Assembly (NCBI GenBank): GCA_017933995.1
Contig: JAGBKI010000065.1
Coordinates: 1-50,835, forward strand
Length of the DNA stretch: 50,835 nt
Origin: Bacteroidaceae bacterium
GTDB taxonomy: Bacteria > Bacteroidota > Bacteroidia > Bacteroidales > Bacteroidaceae
Reading direction: 5' to 3'
The translations under genes were made by a program, and so were the position numbers. Below, piece by piece: positions 15,956-23,437 of this stretch (the first letter of the stretch is position 1; each line of letters opens with the position of its first letter). The notes beneath the pieces were generated by a model. It made no database searches. It saw only the letters and a program-made list of their open reading frames with translations, and was not told the DNA's origin.

Positions 15956-16420
15956 TCAAAAACCGAGTTGTCTGAAAACCAACTCTGGCTCATACCCTCT
16001 GCGCAACGCTGCTGCGGCCACCTTTTCGCGTCCTTTCCTCTCGTCGGTTTCAGCGGGCAGGGATTTGCTTTTGGCTTTAAGGAATGCGCACAAGTTGGCC
16101 TCGTATTGCTCCTCGTCGACAGTGTCGAGCGCAGCGCGAATGTCGCTGTCGCTGATGCCTTTCTGACGCAGGGCGGCGCGGATTTTCACGCGTCCCCAAT
16201 GGTCGTAGGCCACTTTGTCGTGGACAAAAGCGCGGGCATAGCGGTTCTCGTCGATATAACCCTCTGCTTCAAGACGGGCGGCCACGCTTTCGGCCTCGTC
16301 GAGAACGAGTCCCCAGCGAAGACAAGCCGCGACAATATCACTGACGCAGCATTCCTGAGCGGCGCATTTGGCTGCAGCGCGGTTGAGCGCCTGTTCGGCG
16401 GTGAGCGGTTGCTTGGACAT
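15956..16420 (-). CDS. recX: Regulatory protein RecX
   Basis: A 154-residue all-helical protein of the RecX family, which inhibits or modulates RecA filaments. Recognisable repeats are CLRWGLVLDEAESVAARLEAEGYIDENRYARAFVHDK and WGRVKIRAALRQKGISDSDI, with RRGYEPELVFRQL at the end. Length is normal. It is the last gene of a minus-strand run gmd-fcl-rmuC-recX, 23 bases after rmuC. Confidence 0.88.
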   Translation of the reverse strand: MSKQPLTAEQALNRAAAKCAAQECCVSDIVAACLRWGLVLDEAESVAARLEAEGYIDENRYARAFVHDKVAYDHWGRVKIRAALRQKGISDSDIRAALDTVDEEQYEANLCAFLKAKSKSLPAETDERKGREKVAAAALRRGYEPELVFRQLGF

Positions 16421-16443
16421 GGATTTTTATGGCAACAATGGGT

Positions 16444-17772
16444 TCAATCGCTTTTGGCAAGTTGCGGCGCGTCAGCTTCTTCGGCCTCGCCAGGAAGTTT
16501 TTTGGCCGACTTCGCCCCAAGCTCCACTAATCGGCGGGCAGGCACAAGCAGGCTCTGACGCCCAGAAAGAAGTGTGCGGCGCGCATCGGTGTATGCCTCT
16601 GCTGCACGGTCGAGGCGGCGACCAATCTCCTCGTAGCGGTCGCAGAAGAGCGAAACGCGGCGCAGCAGTTCCTCGGCCTGCCCAATGATTTTGCGCTCGT
16701 TTTCGCGCTGTCGCTGTCCGCGCCAAGCCAGTTCGATGATGCGCAGGGCGGCTATGAGCGTTTGTCCGCCCGCAATGAATACACCCCGCTCGAATGCCTC
16801 GCGCCACAGGGAGGGAGCGGCACTGAGCGCCAGCGAGAGGGCGTTTTCCTGAGGCACAAACATAATGACGTAGGAGAGCATTTCGTGGTCGGCGTAACAA
16901 TAGCGTTGGTAGCCTTTGGCCGCTAATTCGCGCACATGTGCGCGCACGCTTTCCACATGGCGCACAAGGGCGTCTTGGCGCGCCGCCTCGTCGGCGGCTT
17001 CGGCGTAGTCAAGAAAAGCCGAGAGCGACACTTTTGAGTCGATGACCACATCCTTTTTGTCGGGAAAGTGCATCAGCACGTCGGGCACCATGCGGCTGCC
17101 GCTTTCGTCGCTCTGCAAGGCGCGCCCGCGCGTGTCGCGAAGGGTGGCCTGCGGTGTGAAGTGCACGCCAGGCTGCAAGCCTTGGCTTTGCAACAGTTCG
17201 CTGAGCACCAGTTCGCCCATGTTGCCTTGCAGCTTGTGGTTGGAGCGCATAGCCTCAGCCAGATTGTCGGCGCGCTGGCCTATCTCCGCTGCTTGGCGAA
17301 GCATGTTCTCGACGCTCTTCTCCACCTGCGCCACGCCGCGCGCCGACTGTTCGCGCATTCCGTCCACACTGCGGCGCATTTCGCCCAAGCTGGTCTGTAG
17401 CGGCGAGAGTATCTGGGCAATCTGAGCCGTGTTGGCCTTGCCGAGTGCCTCGGTACGTTCGTTTAGAAACGTGCTGGCCACCTTTTGCAAGCGCCCCTCC
17501 ATCTGCTGCAAGGCTTCCGCGAGCCGCTGCCGCCCCTCCTCGCGTTCGCGTCGGGCGTGTTGCAACTCCACGTCGAGTTCGGTCTGCAACGCGGCGCGCG
17601 AAGCCTCAAGTCCCTTTACCTGTTCGCGCAGCGCGTCGGCCTCCAAGCGCCCGGTCTCTACCTCTTGGCGCAGCCTTGCAGCCTCCGCCCTCAGGTGTCC
17701 GGCGGTGGTGAAGAAACGCATGGCCAGCACGCAGGCGACGGCAAGCAATATGGAAAGCGCTATCGGCAGCAT
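16444..17772 (-). CDS. rmuC: DNA recombination protein RmuC
   Basis: A 442-residue protein with an N-terminal membrane segment (LPIALSILLAVACVLAMRFF), a coiled coil of about 90 residues (HLRAEAARLRQEVE...), and the RmuC core. The core shows NHKLQGNMGELVLSELLQSQGL, DVLMHFPDKKDVVIDSKVSLSAF, the strand YVIMFVPQENAL and FIAGGQTLIAALRIIELAWR. RmuC is a nuclease-like factor linked to suppression of inverted-repeat rearrangements, of interest in a window so rich in palindromes. It begins 20 bases after fcl and is followed by recX. Confidence 0.92.
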   Translation of the reverse strand: MLPIALSILLAVACVLAMRFFTTAGHLRAEAARLRQEVETGRLEADALREQVKGLEASRAALQTELDVELQHARREREEGRQRLAEALQQMEGRLQKVASTFLNERTEALGKANTAQIAQILSPLQTSLGEMRRSVDGMREQSARGVAQVEKSVENMLRQAAEIGQRADNLAEAMRSNHKLQGNMGELVLSELLQSQGLQPGVHFTPQATLRDTRGRALQSDESGSRMVPDVLMHFPDKKDVVIDSKVSLSAFLDYAEAADEAARQDALVRHVESVRAHVRELAAKGYQRYCYADHEMLSYVIMFVPQENALSLALSAAPSLWREAFERGVFIAGGQTLIAALRIIELAWRGQRQRENERKIIGQAEELLRRVSLFCDRYEEIGRRLDRAAEAYTDARRTLLSGRQSLLVPARRLVELGAKSAKKLPGEAEEADAPQLAKSD

Positions 17773-17792
17773 AACGAAAGGATTAAAAGGCT

Positions 17793-18887
17793 TTAGCGTC
17801 CGTTCAAATCGTCAATATACCAGCGATAAAGCCGCTGCACGCCTTCGGGAAGGTCAATGCGATGGTGCCAACCCAAACGGTGCAGTTTGCTCACGTCGGT
17901 GAGTTTGCGCGGTGTGCCGTCGGGCTTGGTGCTGTCCCACACGGTCGCGCCCTTGAAGCCCACGGTTTGGGCCACGAGGGCGGCAGCCTGACGTATGGTG
18001 TGCTCCGTGCCCGTTCCCACGTTGATGTGACAGTTGCGCACCTCGTCAGAACCGTCGGCAAACGTATCGCGAAAATCCACATTGAGCAACACGTGTACGC
18101 TGGCGTCAGCCATCTCTTCGCTCCAAAGGAATTCGCGCAGCGGCGTGCCCGTTCCCCACAGCGTCACTTCGCCGGGGCGCACGCCATAGCGGGCAAGGAC
18201 GTTAAGAATTTCGGTTTCGGAGGCCGCACCGCCCACTCCCTCAACCGGGCGGCGCGACAAGTCGCGGCGCACTCCATTCCAATCGCCACTTTCCAGCAGG
18301 TGGGCCAGGTGGGTCTTGCGCAACATTGCGGGCAACACGTGGCTGCGTTCGAGGTGGAAGTTGTCGCGCGGACCGTAAAGGTTCGTGGGCATCACGGCGA
18401 TGTAGTTGCAGCCATATTGCAGGGAGAAACTTTCACAGAGTTTCAGCCCAGCAATTTTCGCAATGGCATAAGGTTCGTTGGTGTACTCCAGCGGCGAGGT
18501 GAGAAGGGACTCCTCGCGCAACGGCTGTGCTGCCGCGCGCGGGTAAATACACGTTGAACCGAGGAAAAGCAGCTTCCGCACATCGTGTCGATAACTCTCG
18601 CCAATCACGTTTTGCTGAATCTGCAAATTGCGGTAGATAAAGTCGGCCCTGTACTTGAGATTGGCCATGATGCCGCCCACATGGGCAGCAGCAAGTACCA
18701 CGGCATCGGGGCGCTCATCGTCGAAAAAGCGCTTCACAGCACCTGCGTCGAGCAAATCAAGCTCACCGTGCGAACGCCCCACCAAGTTGGTGAAGCCACG
18801 GCGCATCAAGTTGTTCCAAATGGCCGAACCGACCAGCCCGCGATGGCCTGCTACGTAGATCTTTGAGGATTTGGAAAGCTTTTCCAT
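17793..18887 (-). CDS. fcl: GDP-L-fucose synthase
   Basis: A 364-residue short-chain dehydrogenase that epimerises and reduces GDP-4-keto-6-deoxymannose to GDP-L-fucose. The NADP site IYVAGHRGLVGSAI, the region LFLGSTCIYPRAA and the catalytic Tyr-Lys pair in EPYAIAKIAG are present. It is about 45 residues longer than the E. coli enzyme owing to a segment around SGDWNGVRRDLSRRPVEGV, which is usual in Bacteroides homologues. It lies 16 bases after gmd, which supplies its substrate, and both serve fucosylated surface glycans. Confidence 0.95.
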   Translation of the reverse strand: MEKLSKSSKIYVAGHRGLVGSAIWNNLMRRGFTNLVGRSHGELDLLDAGAVKRFFDDERPDAVVLAAAHVGGIMANLKYRADFIYRNLQIQQNVIGESYRHDVRKLLFLGSTCIYPRAAAQPLREESLLTSPLEYTNEPYAIAKIAGLKLCESFSLQYGCNYIAVMPTNLYGPRDNFHLERSHVLPAMLRKTHLAHLLESGDWNGVRRDLSRRPVEGVGGAASETEILNVLARYGVRPGEVTLWGTGTPLREFLWSEEMADASVHVLLNVDFRDTFADGSDEVRNCHINVGTGTEHTIRQAAALVAQTVGFKGATVWDSTKPDGTPRKLTDVSKLHRLGWHHRIDLPEGVQRLYRWYIDDLNGR

Positions 18888-18903
18888 GGTATTGTTCGGG
18901 AGT

Positions 18904-19968
18904 TTACTGGTAGAGCCGTGCCACTTTCTTCATATCGTGTTGCACCATGATGCGTATCAGCTCGCGGAAACCCGTTTTCTGCGGATTCCAGCCCAGCAGC
19001 GTCTTGGCCTTTGTGGGGTCGCCCAGCAATTGATCGACCTCAGCGGGACGGAAATACTTGGGCGAAACCTCCACAAGCACGCGCCCGCTGGCCTTGTCCA
19101 CACCTTTTTCGTCCACGCCCTCGCCCTGCCATTCCAGCTCGAAGCCCAGCTCGGCAAAAGCGAGTGTGGCAAACTCGCGCACCGTGTGGTATTCGCCTGT
19201 GGCAATGACAAAGTCCTCGGGCGTGGGGTGCTGCAACATCAGCCACATACACTCCACATAGTCGCGGGCATAGCCCCAGTCGCGCAAAGCGTTGAGGTTG
19301 CCCAGATAGAGCTTGTCCTGATGACCCTGGGCAATACGGGCGGCGGCCAGCGTGATTTTGCGCGTGACGAAGGTCTCTCCGCGCCGTTCGCTCTCGTGGT
19401 TGAAAAGGATGCCGTTCACACAGAACATGCCGTAGCTCTCACGATAGTTCTTCACAATCCAAAACCCGTATTGCTTGGCCACGCCATAGGGCGAACGGGG
19501 ATAGAACGGCGTGGTTTCCCGCTGCGGCACTTCGAGCACCTTGCCATAGAGCTCGCTTGTCGAAGCCTGGTACACGCGGCACGACTTCTCCAGTCCGCAG
19601 ATGCGCACGGCCTCCAGCAGGCGCAACACACCGAGTGCGTCGGCGTCGGCGGTGTATTCCGGCACGTCGAACGACACCTTGACGTGGCTTTGCGCGGCCA
19701 GGTTGTAGATTTCCGTGGGTCTGACCTGCCCGATGATGCGGATGAGCGACGACGAGTCGGTCATGTCGCCCCAGTGGAGGTTTATCAAGCGCGACTTCTT
19801 CATATCGCGCACCCACTCGTCAAGGTACAAGTGTTCGATACGCCCAGTGTTGAACGACGAGCTGCGGCGCAAAATGCCGTGCACCTCGTAGTGCTTGGAA
19901 AGCAGGAACTCTGCCAGAAAGGAGCCGTCCTGTCCCGTGATGCCTGAAATCAATGCAACTTTTTTCAT
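18904..19968 (-). CDS. gmd: GDP-mannose 4,6-dehydratase
   Basis: A 354-residue SDR enzyme making GDP-4-keto-6-deoxy-D-mannose from GDP-mannose. The NADP site [44 protein letters not shown] and the catalytic pair in [13 protein letters not shown] identify it. It is first in the gmd-fcl-rmuC-recX run and has its own promoter-like box upstream. Length is normal. Confidence 0.96.
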   Translation of the reverse strand: MKKVALISGITGQDGSFLAEFLLSKHYEVHGILRRSSSFNTGRIEHLYLDEWVRDMKKSRLINLHWGDMTDSSSLIRIIGQVRPTEIYNLAAQSHVKVSFDVPEYTADADALGVLRLLEAVRICGLEKSCRVYQASTSELYGKVLEVPQRETTPFYPRSPYGVAKQYGFWIVKNYRESYGMFCVNGILFNHESERRGETFVTRKITLAAARIAQGHQDKLYLGNLNALRDWGYARDYVECMWLMLQHPTPEDFVIATGEYHTVREFATLAFAELGFELEWQGEGVDEKGVDKASGRVLVEVSPKYFRPAEVDQLLGDPTKAKTLLGWNPQKTGFRELIRIMVQHDMKKVARLYQ

Positions 19969-19989
19969 CTTCTATGATATTAAACGCGG

Positions 19990-19997
19990 CAAAGATA
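19990..19997 (-). promoter_or_regulatory. Putative -7 box (TATCTTTG) for gmd
   Basis: TATCTTTG on the minus strand about 20 bases before the gmd ATG; matches TAnnTTTG. Confidence 0.5.
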
Positions 19998-20085
19998 CCA
20001 ATAAAATCCCGAACCGCCGCCCTTCCCTTTATATGCCATGGCGTACAACTTGGAAGGGATATGCGCGCGACTACCACGGGTTTCA

Positions 20086-20169
20086 GAATTTTTCTTTGAG
20101 CCAAAGAAAATTTTATTTAGGCCAAAGAATTTTTTCTTTGGCTCAAAGAAAAATTTCCACGGGGCGAAA
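20086..20169. repeat. 21-bp minisatellite, four units
   Basis: Four contiguous 21-base AT-rich units built around TTTCTTTG...CCAAAG. Units 1 and 3 are alike, unit 2 is diverged and the last is degenerate. Adjacent units can pair as hairpins. The period of 21 yields 7-residue repeats (RIFSLAQ, RKFYLGQ) in the open plus frame, but no gene is supported. The array lies between the divergent gmd and hisA promoters. Confidence 0.75.
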
Positions 20170-20246
20170 AAAAATTAAAAGGAAGGGCTCGGCGACATTT
20201 TTCAAGGTATTGGGCTGCGACAAAGTGCGCTTTGGCAGAAAAAGGC

Positions 20247-20254
20247 TACCTTTG
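20247..20254 (+). promoter_or_regulatory. Putative -7 box (TACCTTTG) for hisA
   Basis: TACCTTTG lies about 35 bases before the hisA ATG and matches TAnnTTTG. Confidence 0.5.
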
Positions 20255-20288
20255 CACGGATTCTACCACCACTTACGAAAAGACCAAC

Positions 20289-21029
20289 ATGCTACCCATC
20301 CCTGCCATCGACCTCATAGGAGGCAAGTGCGTGCGCCTGACCAAAGGCGACTACGCTACAGAAAAGACATACCGCGACAACCCCGTGGACGTGGCCAAGG
20401 AATTTGAGGCGCTGGGCTTTCCGCGCCTGCACCTCGTGGACCTCGACGGCGCGAGGGCGGGACATGTAGTGAACTGGGACGTGCTGGAGCGCATCGCGCA
20501 GCAGACTAAACTCGTGCTCGATTTCGGCGGCGGATTGAAAACAAGCGACGACGTGCGCACCGTCTTCGAGAGCGGTGCGCAGATGGTGACACTGGGAAGC
20601 ATCGCCGTGCGCTCGCCAGAACAGGTGGAGGCATGGGGAATGCAGTACGGCCACGACAAAATCATCATCGGCGCCGACGCGCTCGACGGCACGGTGCGCA
20701 TCGGCGGATGGGAGCAGGAGAGCGGCATTTCCCTGGCGGACTTCATCGGCGACTACTACGCCAAAGGGTTTCGCCGTGTGCTCTGCACCGACATCAGTCG
20801 CGACGGAATGCTCGGCGGACCGGCCACGGAACTTTATGCCAGCATCCTCGACCGATTTCCTGGCCTCAAACTCATTGCCAGCGGGGGTGTAGGCAGCATG
20901 GCCGACCTCGTGCGGCTCAGCGAAAAGAGCGTGCCCGAATGCGTCTTTGGCAAAGCCATCTACGAAGGCAAAATCGACTTGAAAGAAGTGGCCGCGCAGT
21001 TTCTTTCCCCGCATTTCGGAACGCTTTGA
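20289..21029 (+). CDS. hisA: ProFAR isomerase
   Basis: A 246-residue TIM barrel for the fourth step of histidine synthesis. The two catalytic Asp regions are visible: PAIDLIGGKCVRL near the N-terminus and CTDISRDGMLGGP in the second half. Phosphate-binding motifs LDFGGGLKT and IASGGVGS are present, matching the half-barrel duplication. Start at MLPIPAIDL. No other his genes are near, so it stands apart from a his operon here; family sequence favours HisA over HisF. aroQ follows by 78 bases. Confidence 0.92.
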   Translation: MLPIPAIDLIGGKCVRLTKGDYATEKTYRDNPVDVAKEFEALGFPRLHLVDLDGARAGHVVNWDVLERIAQQTKLVLDFGGGLKTSDDVRTVFESGAQMVTLGSIAVRSPEQVEAWGMQYGHDKIIIGADALDGTVRIGGWEQESGISLADFIGDYYAKGFRRVLCTDISRDGMLGGPATELYASILDRFPGLKLIASGGVGSMADLVRLSEKSVPECVFGKAIYEGKIDLKEVAAQFLSPHFGTL

Positions 21030-21077
21030 CCCCAAACACGCCTGCCTGCAAGCGGCCTTAGAATCACGATTATTGAC

Positions 21078-21085
21078 TACCTTTG
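21078..21085 (+). promoter_or_regulatory. Putative -7 box (TACCTTTG) for aroQ
   Basis: TACCTTTG lies 22 bases before the aroQ ATG and matches TAnnTTTG, so aroQ may have its own promoter. Confidence 0.5.
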
Positions 21086-21107
21086 CGGCGACAAACACTA
21101 CAGCATT

Positions 21108-21530
21108 ATGAAAATCCTTATCCTCAACGGCCCCAACCTCAACCGCCTCGGACGGCGCGAGCCGGGCATCTACGGCACTGGGACTATGGACGACTGCCTC
21201 GCCAACCTGTGCGCGGCCTATCCCGACGTGGAGTTCGCATACGCCCAAAGCAACTGCGAAGGTGCGCTCATCGACCGCCTGCAACAGGCTGCCGACGACG
21301 GCACAAAGGGTGTCGTATTCAACGCAGGGGCTTACACCCACACCTCCGTGGCTCTGCTCGACTGCATACGCAGCCTCGACATCCCCGTTGTGGAAGTCCA
21401 CCTGAGCAACGTCCACGCCCGCGAAGAGTTCCGCCACAAGAGCCTCATCTCCGCCGCCTGTCGGGGCGTCATTGCTGGTTTCGGGCTCGACAGCTACCGC
21501 CTCGGCGTGGAGGCACTGGTGAAACAATAA
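21108..21530 (+). CDS. aroQ: Type II 3-dehydroquinate dehydratase
   Basis: A 140-residue enzyme of the shikimate pathway forming 3-dehydroshikimate. ILNGPNLNRLGRREPGIYG carries the flexible lid and catalytic Tyr and Arg; FAYAQSNCEGALIDRLQ, NAGAYTHTSVAL and VEVHLSNVHAREEFRHKS carry the substrate-binding Asn, His and Arg. Length is normal. It is downstream of hisA in the same direction, but the link is only amino-acid biosynthesis in general. Confidence 0.95.
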   Translation: MKILILNGPNLNRLGRREPGIYGTGTMDDCLANLCAAYPDVEFAYAQSNCEGALIDRLQQAADDGTKGVVFNAGAYTHTSVALLDCIRSLDIPVVEVHLSNVHAREEFRHKSLISAACRGVIAGFGLDSYRLGVEALVKQ

Positions 21531-21550
21531 ACGTTAAGCGATAAACATTA

Positions 21551-21604
21551 AACCCAAAATCGGTCATTAGACCGACGGGAATGTTTCTATGTTTGTCTTT
21601 TTGC
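21551..21604 (+). repeat. Solo left end of the MITE-like element found at 32057-32247
   Basis: About 48 of 54 positions match the left end of the element between uvrC and apt, from AACCCAAAATCGGTCATTA to GTTTGTCTTTTTGC. No right end was found. CGGTCATTAGACCG within it can form a small hairpin. The element ends 3 bases before the methyltransferase ATG, so it forms the whole 5' leader of that gene. Confidence 0.65.
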
Positions 21605-21607
21605 TTA

Positions 21608-22222
21608 ATGGATTACGTTCTTTCCCACACCACTCCCCAGCACGACTACCTGCGTCGTCTGGAGCGCGCCGCCCACCTCCACCTGCTTCGCCCCGCTATG
21701 CAGTCGGGCCACCTGCAAGGCTCGCTGCTGCGGATGCTCACCGCGTTGATTCGCCCGCAGCGCGTGTTGGAAATAGGTACGTTTTCGGGCTACGCCACAC
21801 TCTCCATCGCCTCCGCCCTGCCCACAGGCGGACGCATCGTCACGTTCGAGGTGAACGACGAACAAGAGGAATTTACGCGCCCGTGGCTCGAAGGCTCGCC
21901 CTGGGCCGACAAGGTAGAATTTGTTATAGGAGACGCGCTCGAACTTCTGCCCCAGCGCACGGAGACATACCAGATGGCTTTCATCGACGGCAACAAGCGC
22001 GACTACGCTGCCTATTACGACCTCGTGCTGCCCCGCATCGACGCGGGCGGCCTGCTCATCTTCGACAACACGCTGTGGAGCGGGCGCGCCGCCGACCCGT
22101 CCTATCACGACGCGCAGACCCTCGGCATCCGCGCCTTCAACGACCGCGCGGCCACCGATCCCCGCGTCGAGACCCTCATCCTCCCCCTGCGCGACGGCCT
22201 CACCCTGCTCCGCAAAAAATAA
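21608..22222 (+). CDS. O-methyltransferase (class I, SAM-dependent, family 3)
   Basis: A 204-residue SAM-dependent methyltransferase. VLEIGTFSGYATLSIASALP is the SAM-binding glycine loop, VTFEVNDEQ the acidic strand, and FIDGNKRDYAAYYDLVLP with LLIFDNTLWSGR the metal-binding Asp/Asn motifs of the catechol/caffeoyl-CoA type. The substrate is not predictable. Start at ATG 21608, immediately after the repeat end at 21551-21604. Confidence 0.88.
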   Translation: MDYVLSHTTPQHDYLRRLERAAHLHLLRPAMQSGHLQGSLLRMLTALIRPQRVLEIGTFSGYATLSIASALPTGGRIVTFEVNDEQEEFTRPWLEGSPWADKVEFVIGDALELLPQRTETYQMAFIDGNKRDYAAYYDLVLPRIDAGGLLIFDNTLWSGRAADPSYHDAQTLGIRAFNDRAATDPRVETLILPLRDGLTLLRKK

Positions 22223-22241
22223 ACGGGACAAGCCACGAGGC

Positions 22242-22303
22242 AAGAACCACTTCCGCAAGAGCGCTATAGGCACAACGTCCCCGCTCCCGCGCAAGTGGTT
22301 CTT
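22242..22303 (+). terminator. Possible terminator after the O-methyltransferase gene
   Basis: AAGAACCACTT and AAGTGGTTCTT can form an 11-bp stem, but the loop is about 40 bases and the T run is interrupted. It lies between converging genes. Weak candidate. Confidence 0.35.
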
Positions 22304-22333
22304 TCTGTTTGTTGTTTCCTCCGGAAACAAGAA

Positions 22334-23359
22334 CTACTCGCAAAGGCGGGCAGCCATGGCGTTGAGGGAAAGGCACTGGGTGCGGGTAACGGTGGTGCGC
22401 TTGTTGTGGTGCTGCCAAGGGGCGAGGAGCAGCAGGCGGCCAGCGGCGCAAGCATCAAAACGCTTTCCGCCAGGTTTAGCCATATCGGTGAAACCGTTTT
22501 CCTGCAAAACGATAATTGGGTGTCCCTCCTCAAAAGCGGCACGCATCACGGCACGTTCGCCGGGACTGATGCTCGGCGATACCAGCACGGCACCACGACG
22601 CGCGGCAAGCAACTTTTCCTCCACCTCGCGGGCGATGTCGCCGTCGTCCATACGGCGCGAGCACTGCACTTGCAGGCGCAAGGGTCGGTCGAGCAGGAAG
22701 CGGTTGCCGATGGTCGAGAACGTCAATCCGTTGCACTCCACGTTGCGCTGCACACGGAACAGGTCGGGATTGGCGCGCTTCACAGCCAGACGGCGCGGGT
22801 TGTCTTGCAGGTAGCGCAGCCAGCGTTCCATCTGGCCTTCAAACTGGAGGATGCGATCGTTGTAGCCCTTAGCCCAAAGATAGCCTGTAGCACGAGGAAC
22901 AGCGGCCAATAGTTGTGTTTGTTGCTGCATTGCAGCCGCTCGGCTTTGCCGCTTGTCTCTGACAAGAACTTTGGGTAACAATTCACGGAACGCCTTGTTG
23001 CACCCCGTCTTGAAGCCGATGACCACCTTGCCAAGTGGCTTGTCCATCTGCTCGCTGACGTAGAGGATGCCGTGAATGTGGTCGGGCATTAGGCAGAACC
23101 CAAGGGATTGTATCTGCGGGTGGCGCAAGGGGAATTCCTGCCAACAACGCGCCACAGCCTCGCCCAAGGTCGTTGGAATCACATGGGCGTCGTCAGGCGT
23201 GCCTTGGAGTACGCCAAGGAGCGGACGGCGACCCTCGACAGTGAACGTGAGGAGGTACATCCTACGAGCCGTGTAGTCGTGACCCAGGCAACGACGAAGC
23301 ATCGACGGCTTCTTGTTGCCCGCAAAGGGACGGGCGGCGGCGTAGGTTTCTTTGTCCAT
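22334..23359 (-). CDS. RAYT-like Y1 transposase fused to a DprA/Rossmann-like C-terminal domain (RAYT-2)
   Basis: A 341-residue protein. The N-terminal half (residues about 25-200) is a Y1_Tnp HUH domain: LLTFTVEGRRPLLG, GFCLMPDHIHGILYV with the HUH pair, GYLWAKGYNDRIL and WLRYLQDNPRR with the presumed catalytic Tyr. The C-terminal third (about 220-320) reads RGAVLVSPSISPGERAVM, then HPIIVLQENGF and GKRFDACAAGRLLLLAPW, like a DprA/LOG-type nucleotide-binding fold; I infer this from pattern only. Residues about 139-149 (AAAMQQQTQLL) are encoded by a REP-like palindrome also found just upstream of the gene. Start at MDKETY; it lies downstream of polA in the same direction. Confidence 0.75.
   Translation of the reverse strand: MDKETYAAARPFAGNKKPSMLRRCLGHDYTARRMYLLTFTVEGRRPLLGVLQGTPDDAHVIPTTLGEAVARCWQEFPLRHPQIQSLGFCLMPDHIHGILYVSEQMDKPLGKVVIGFKTGCNKAFRELLPKVLVRDKRQSRAAAMQQQTQLLAAVPRATGYLWAKGYNDRILQFEGQMERWLRYLQDNPRRLAVKRANPDLFRVQRNVECNGLTFSTIGNRFLLDRPLRLQVQCSRRMDDGDIAREVEEKLLAARRGAVLVSPSISPGERAVMRAAFEEGHPIIVLQENGFTDMAKPGGKRFDACAAGRLLLLAPWQHHNKRTTVTRTQCLSLNAMAARLCE
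22911..22945. repeat. REP-like palindrome inside the RAYT-2 coding sequence
   Basis: AGTTGTGTTTGTTGCTGCAT followed by TGCAGCCGCTC matches, with few differences, the copies at 23372-23407 and 47740-47775. It sits in frame between the HUH and Tyr motifs. Confidence 0.75.
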
Positions 23360-23371
23360 AACTAAGAACTG

Positions 23372-23407
23372 GAGGGTTGCTGCAATGCAGCAGCAAACAC
23401 AACAACT
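23372..23407. repeat. REP-like palindrome upstream of RAYT-2
   Basis: GAGGGTTGCTGCAATGCAGC followed by AGCAAACACAACAACT. It lies between the polA stop and the RAYT-2 start, in orientation opposite to the copies at 22911 and 47740. Confidence 0.8.
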
Positions 23408-23437
23408 AAAACAACAACACAACGGCGAGACGCGGGG

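Larger units (their letters stand above)
19969..20288. other. Divergent intergenic region between gmd and hisA
   Basis: Contains -7 boxes for gmd and hisA and the 21-bp minisatellite between them; no gene is supported. Confidence 0.6.

Noticed and set aside
22242-22303. Strong terminator after the O-methyltransferase gene
   Set aside because: The loop of about 40 bases and the weak T run make it uncertain, so it is listed only as a low-confidence feature.
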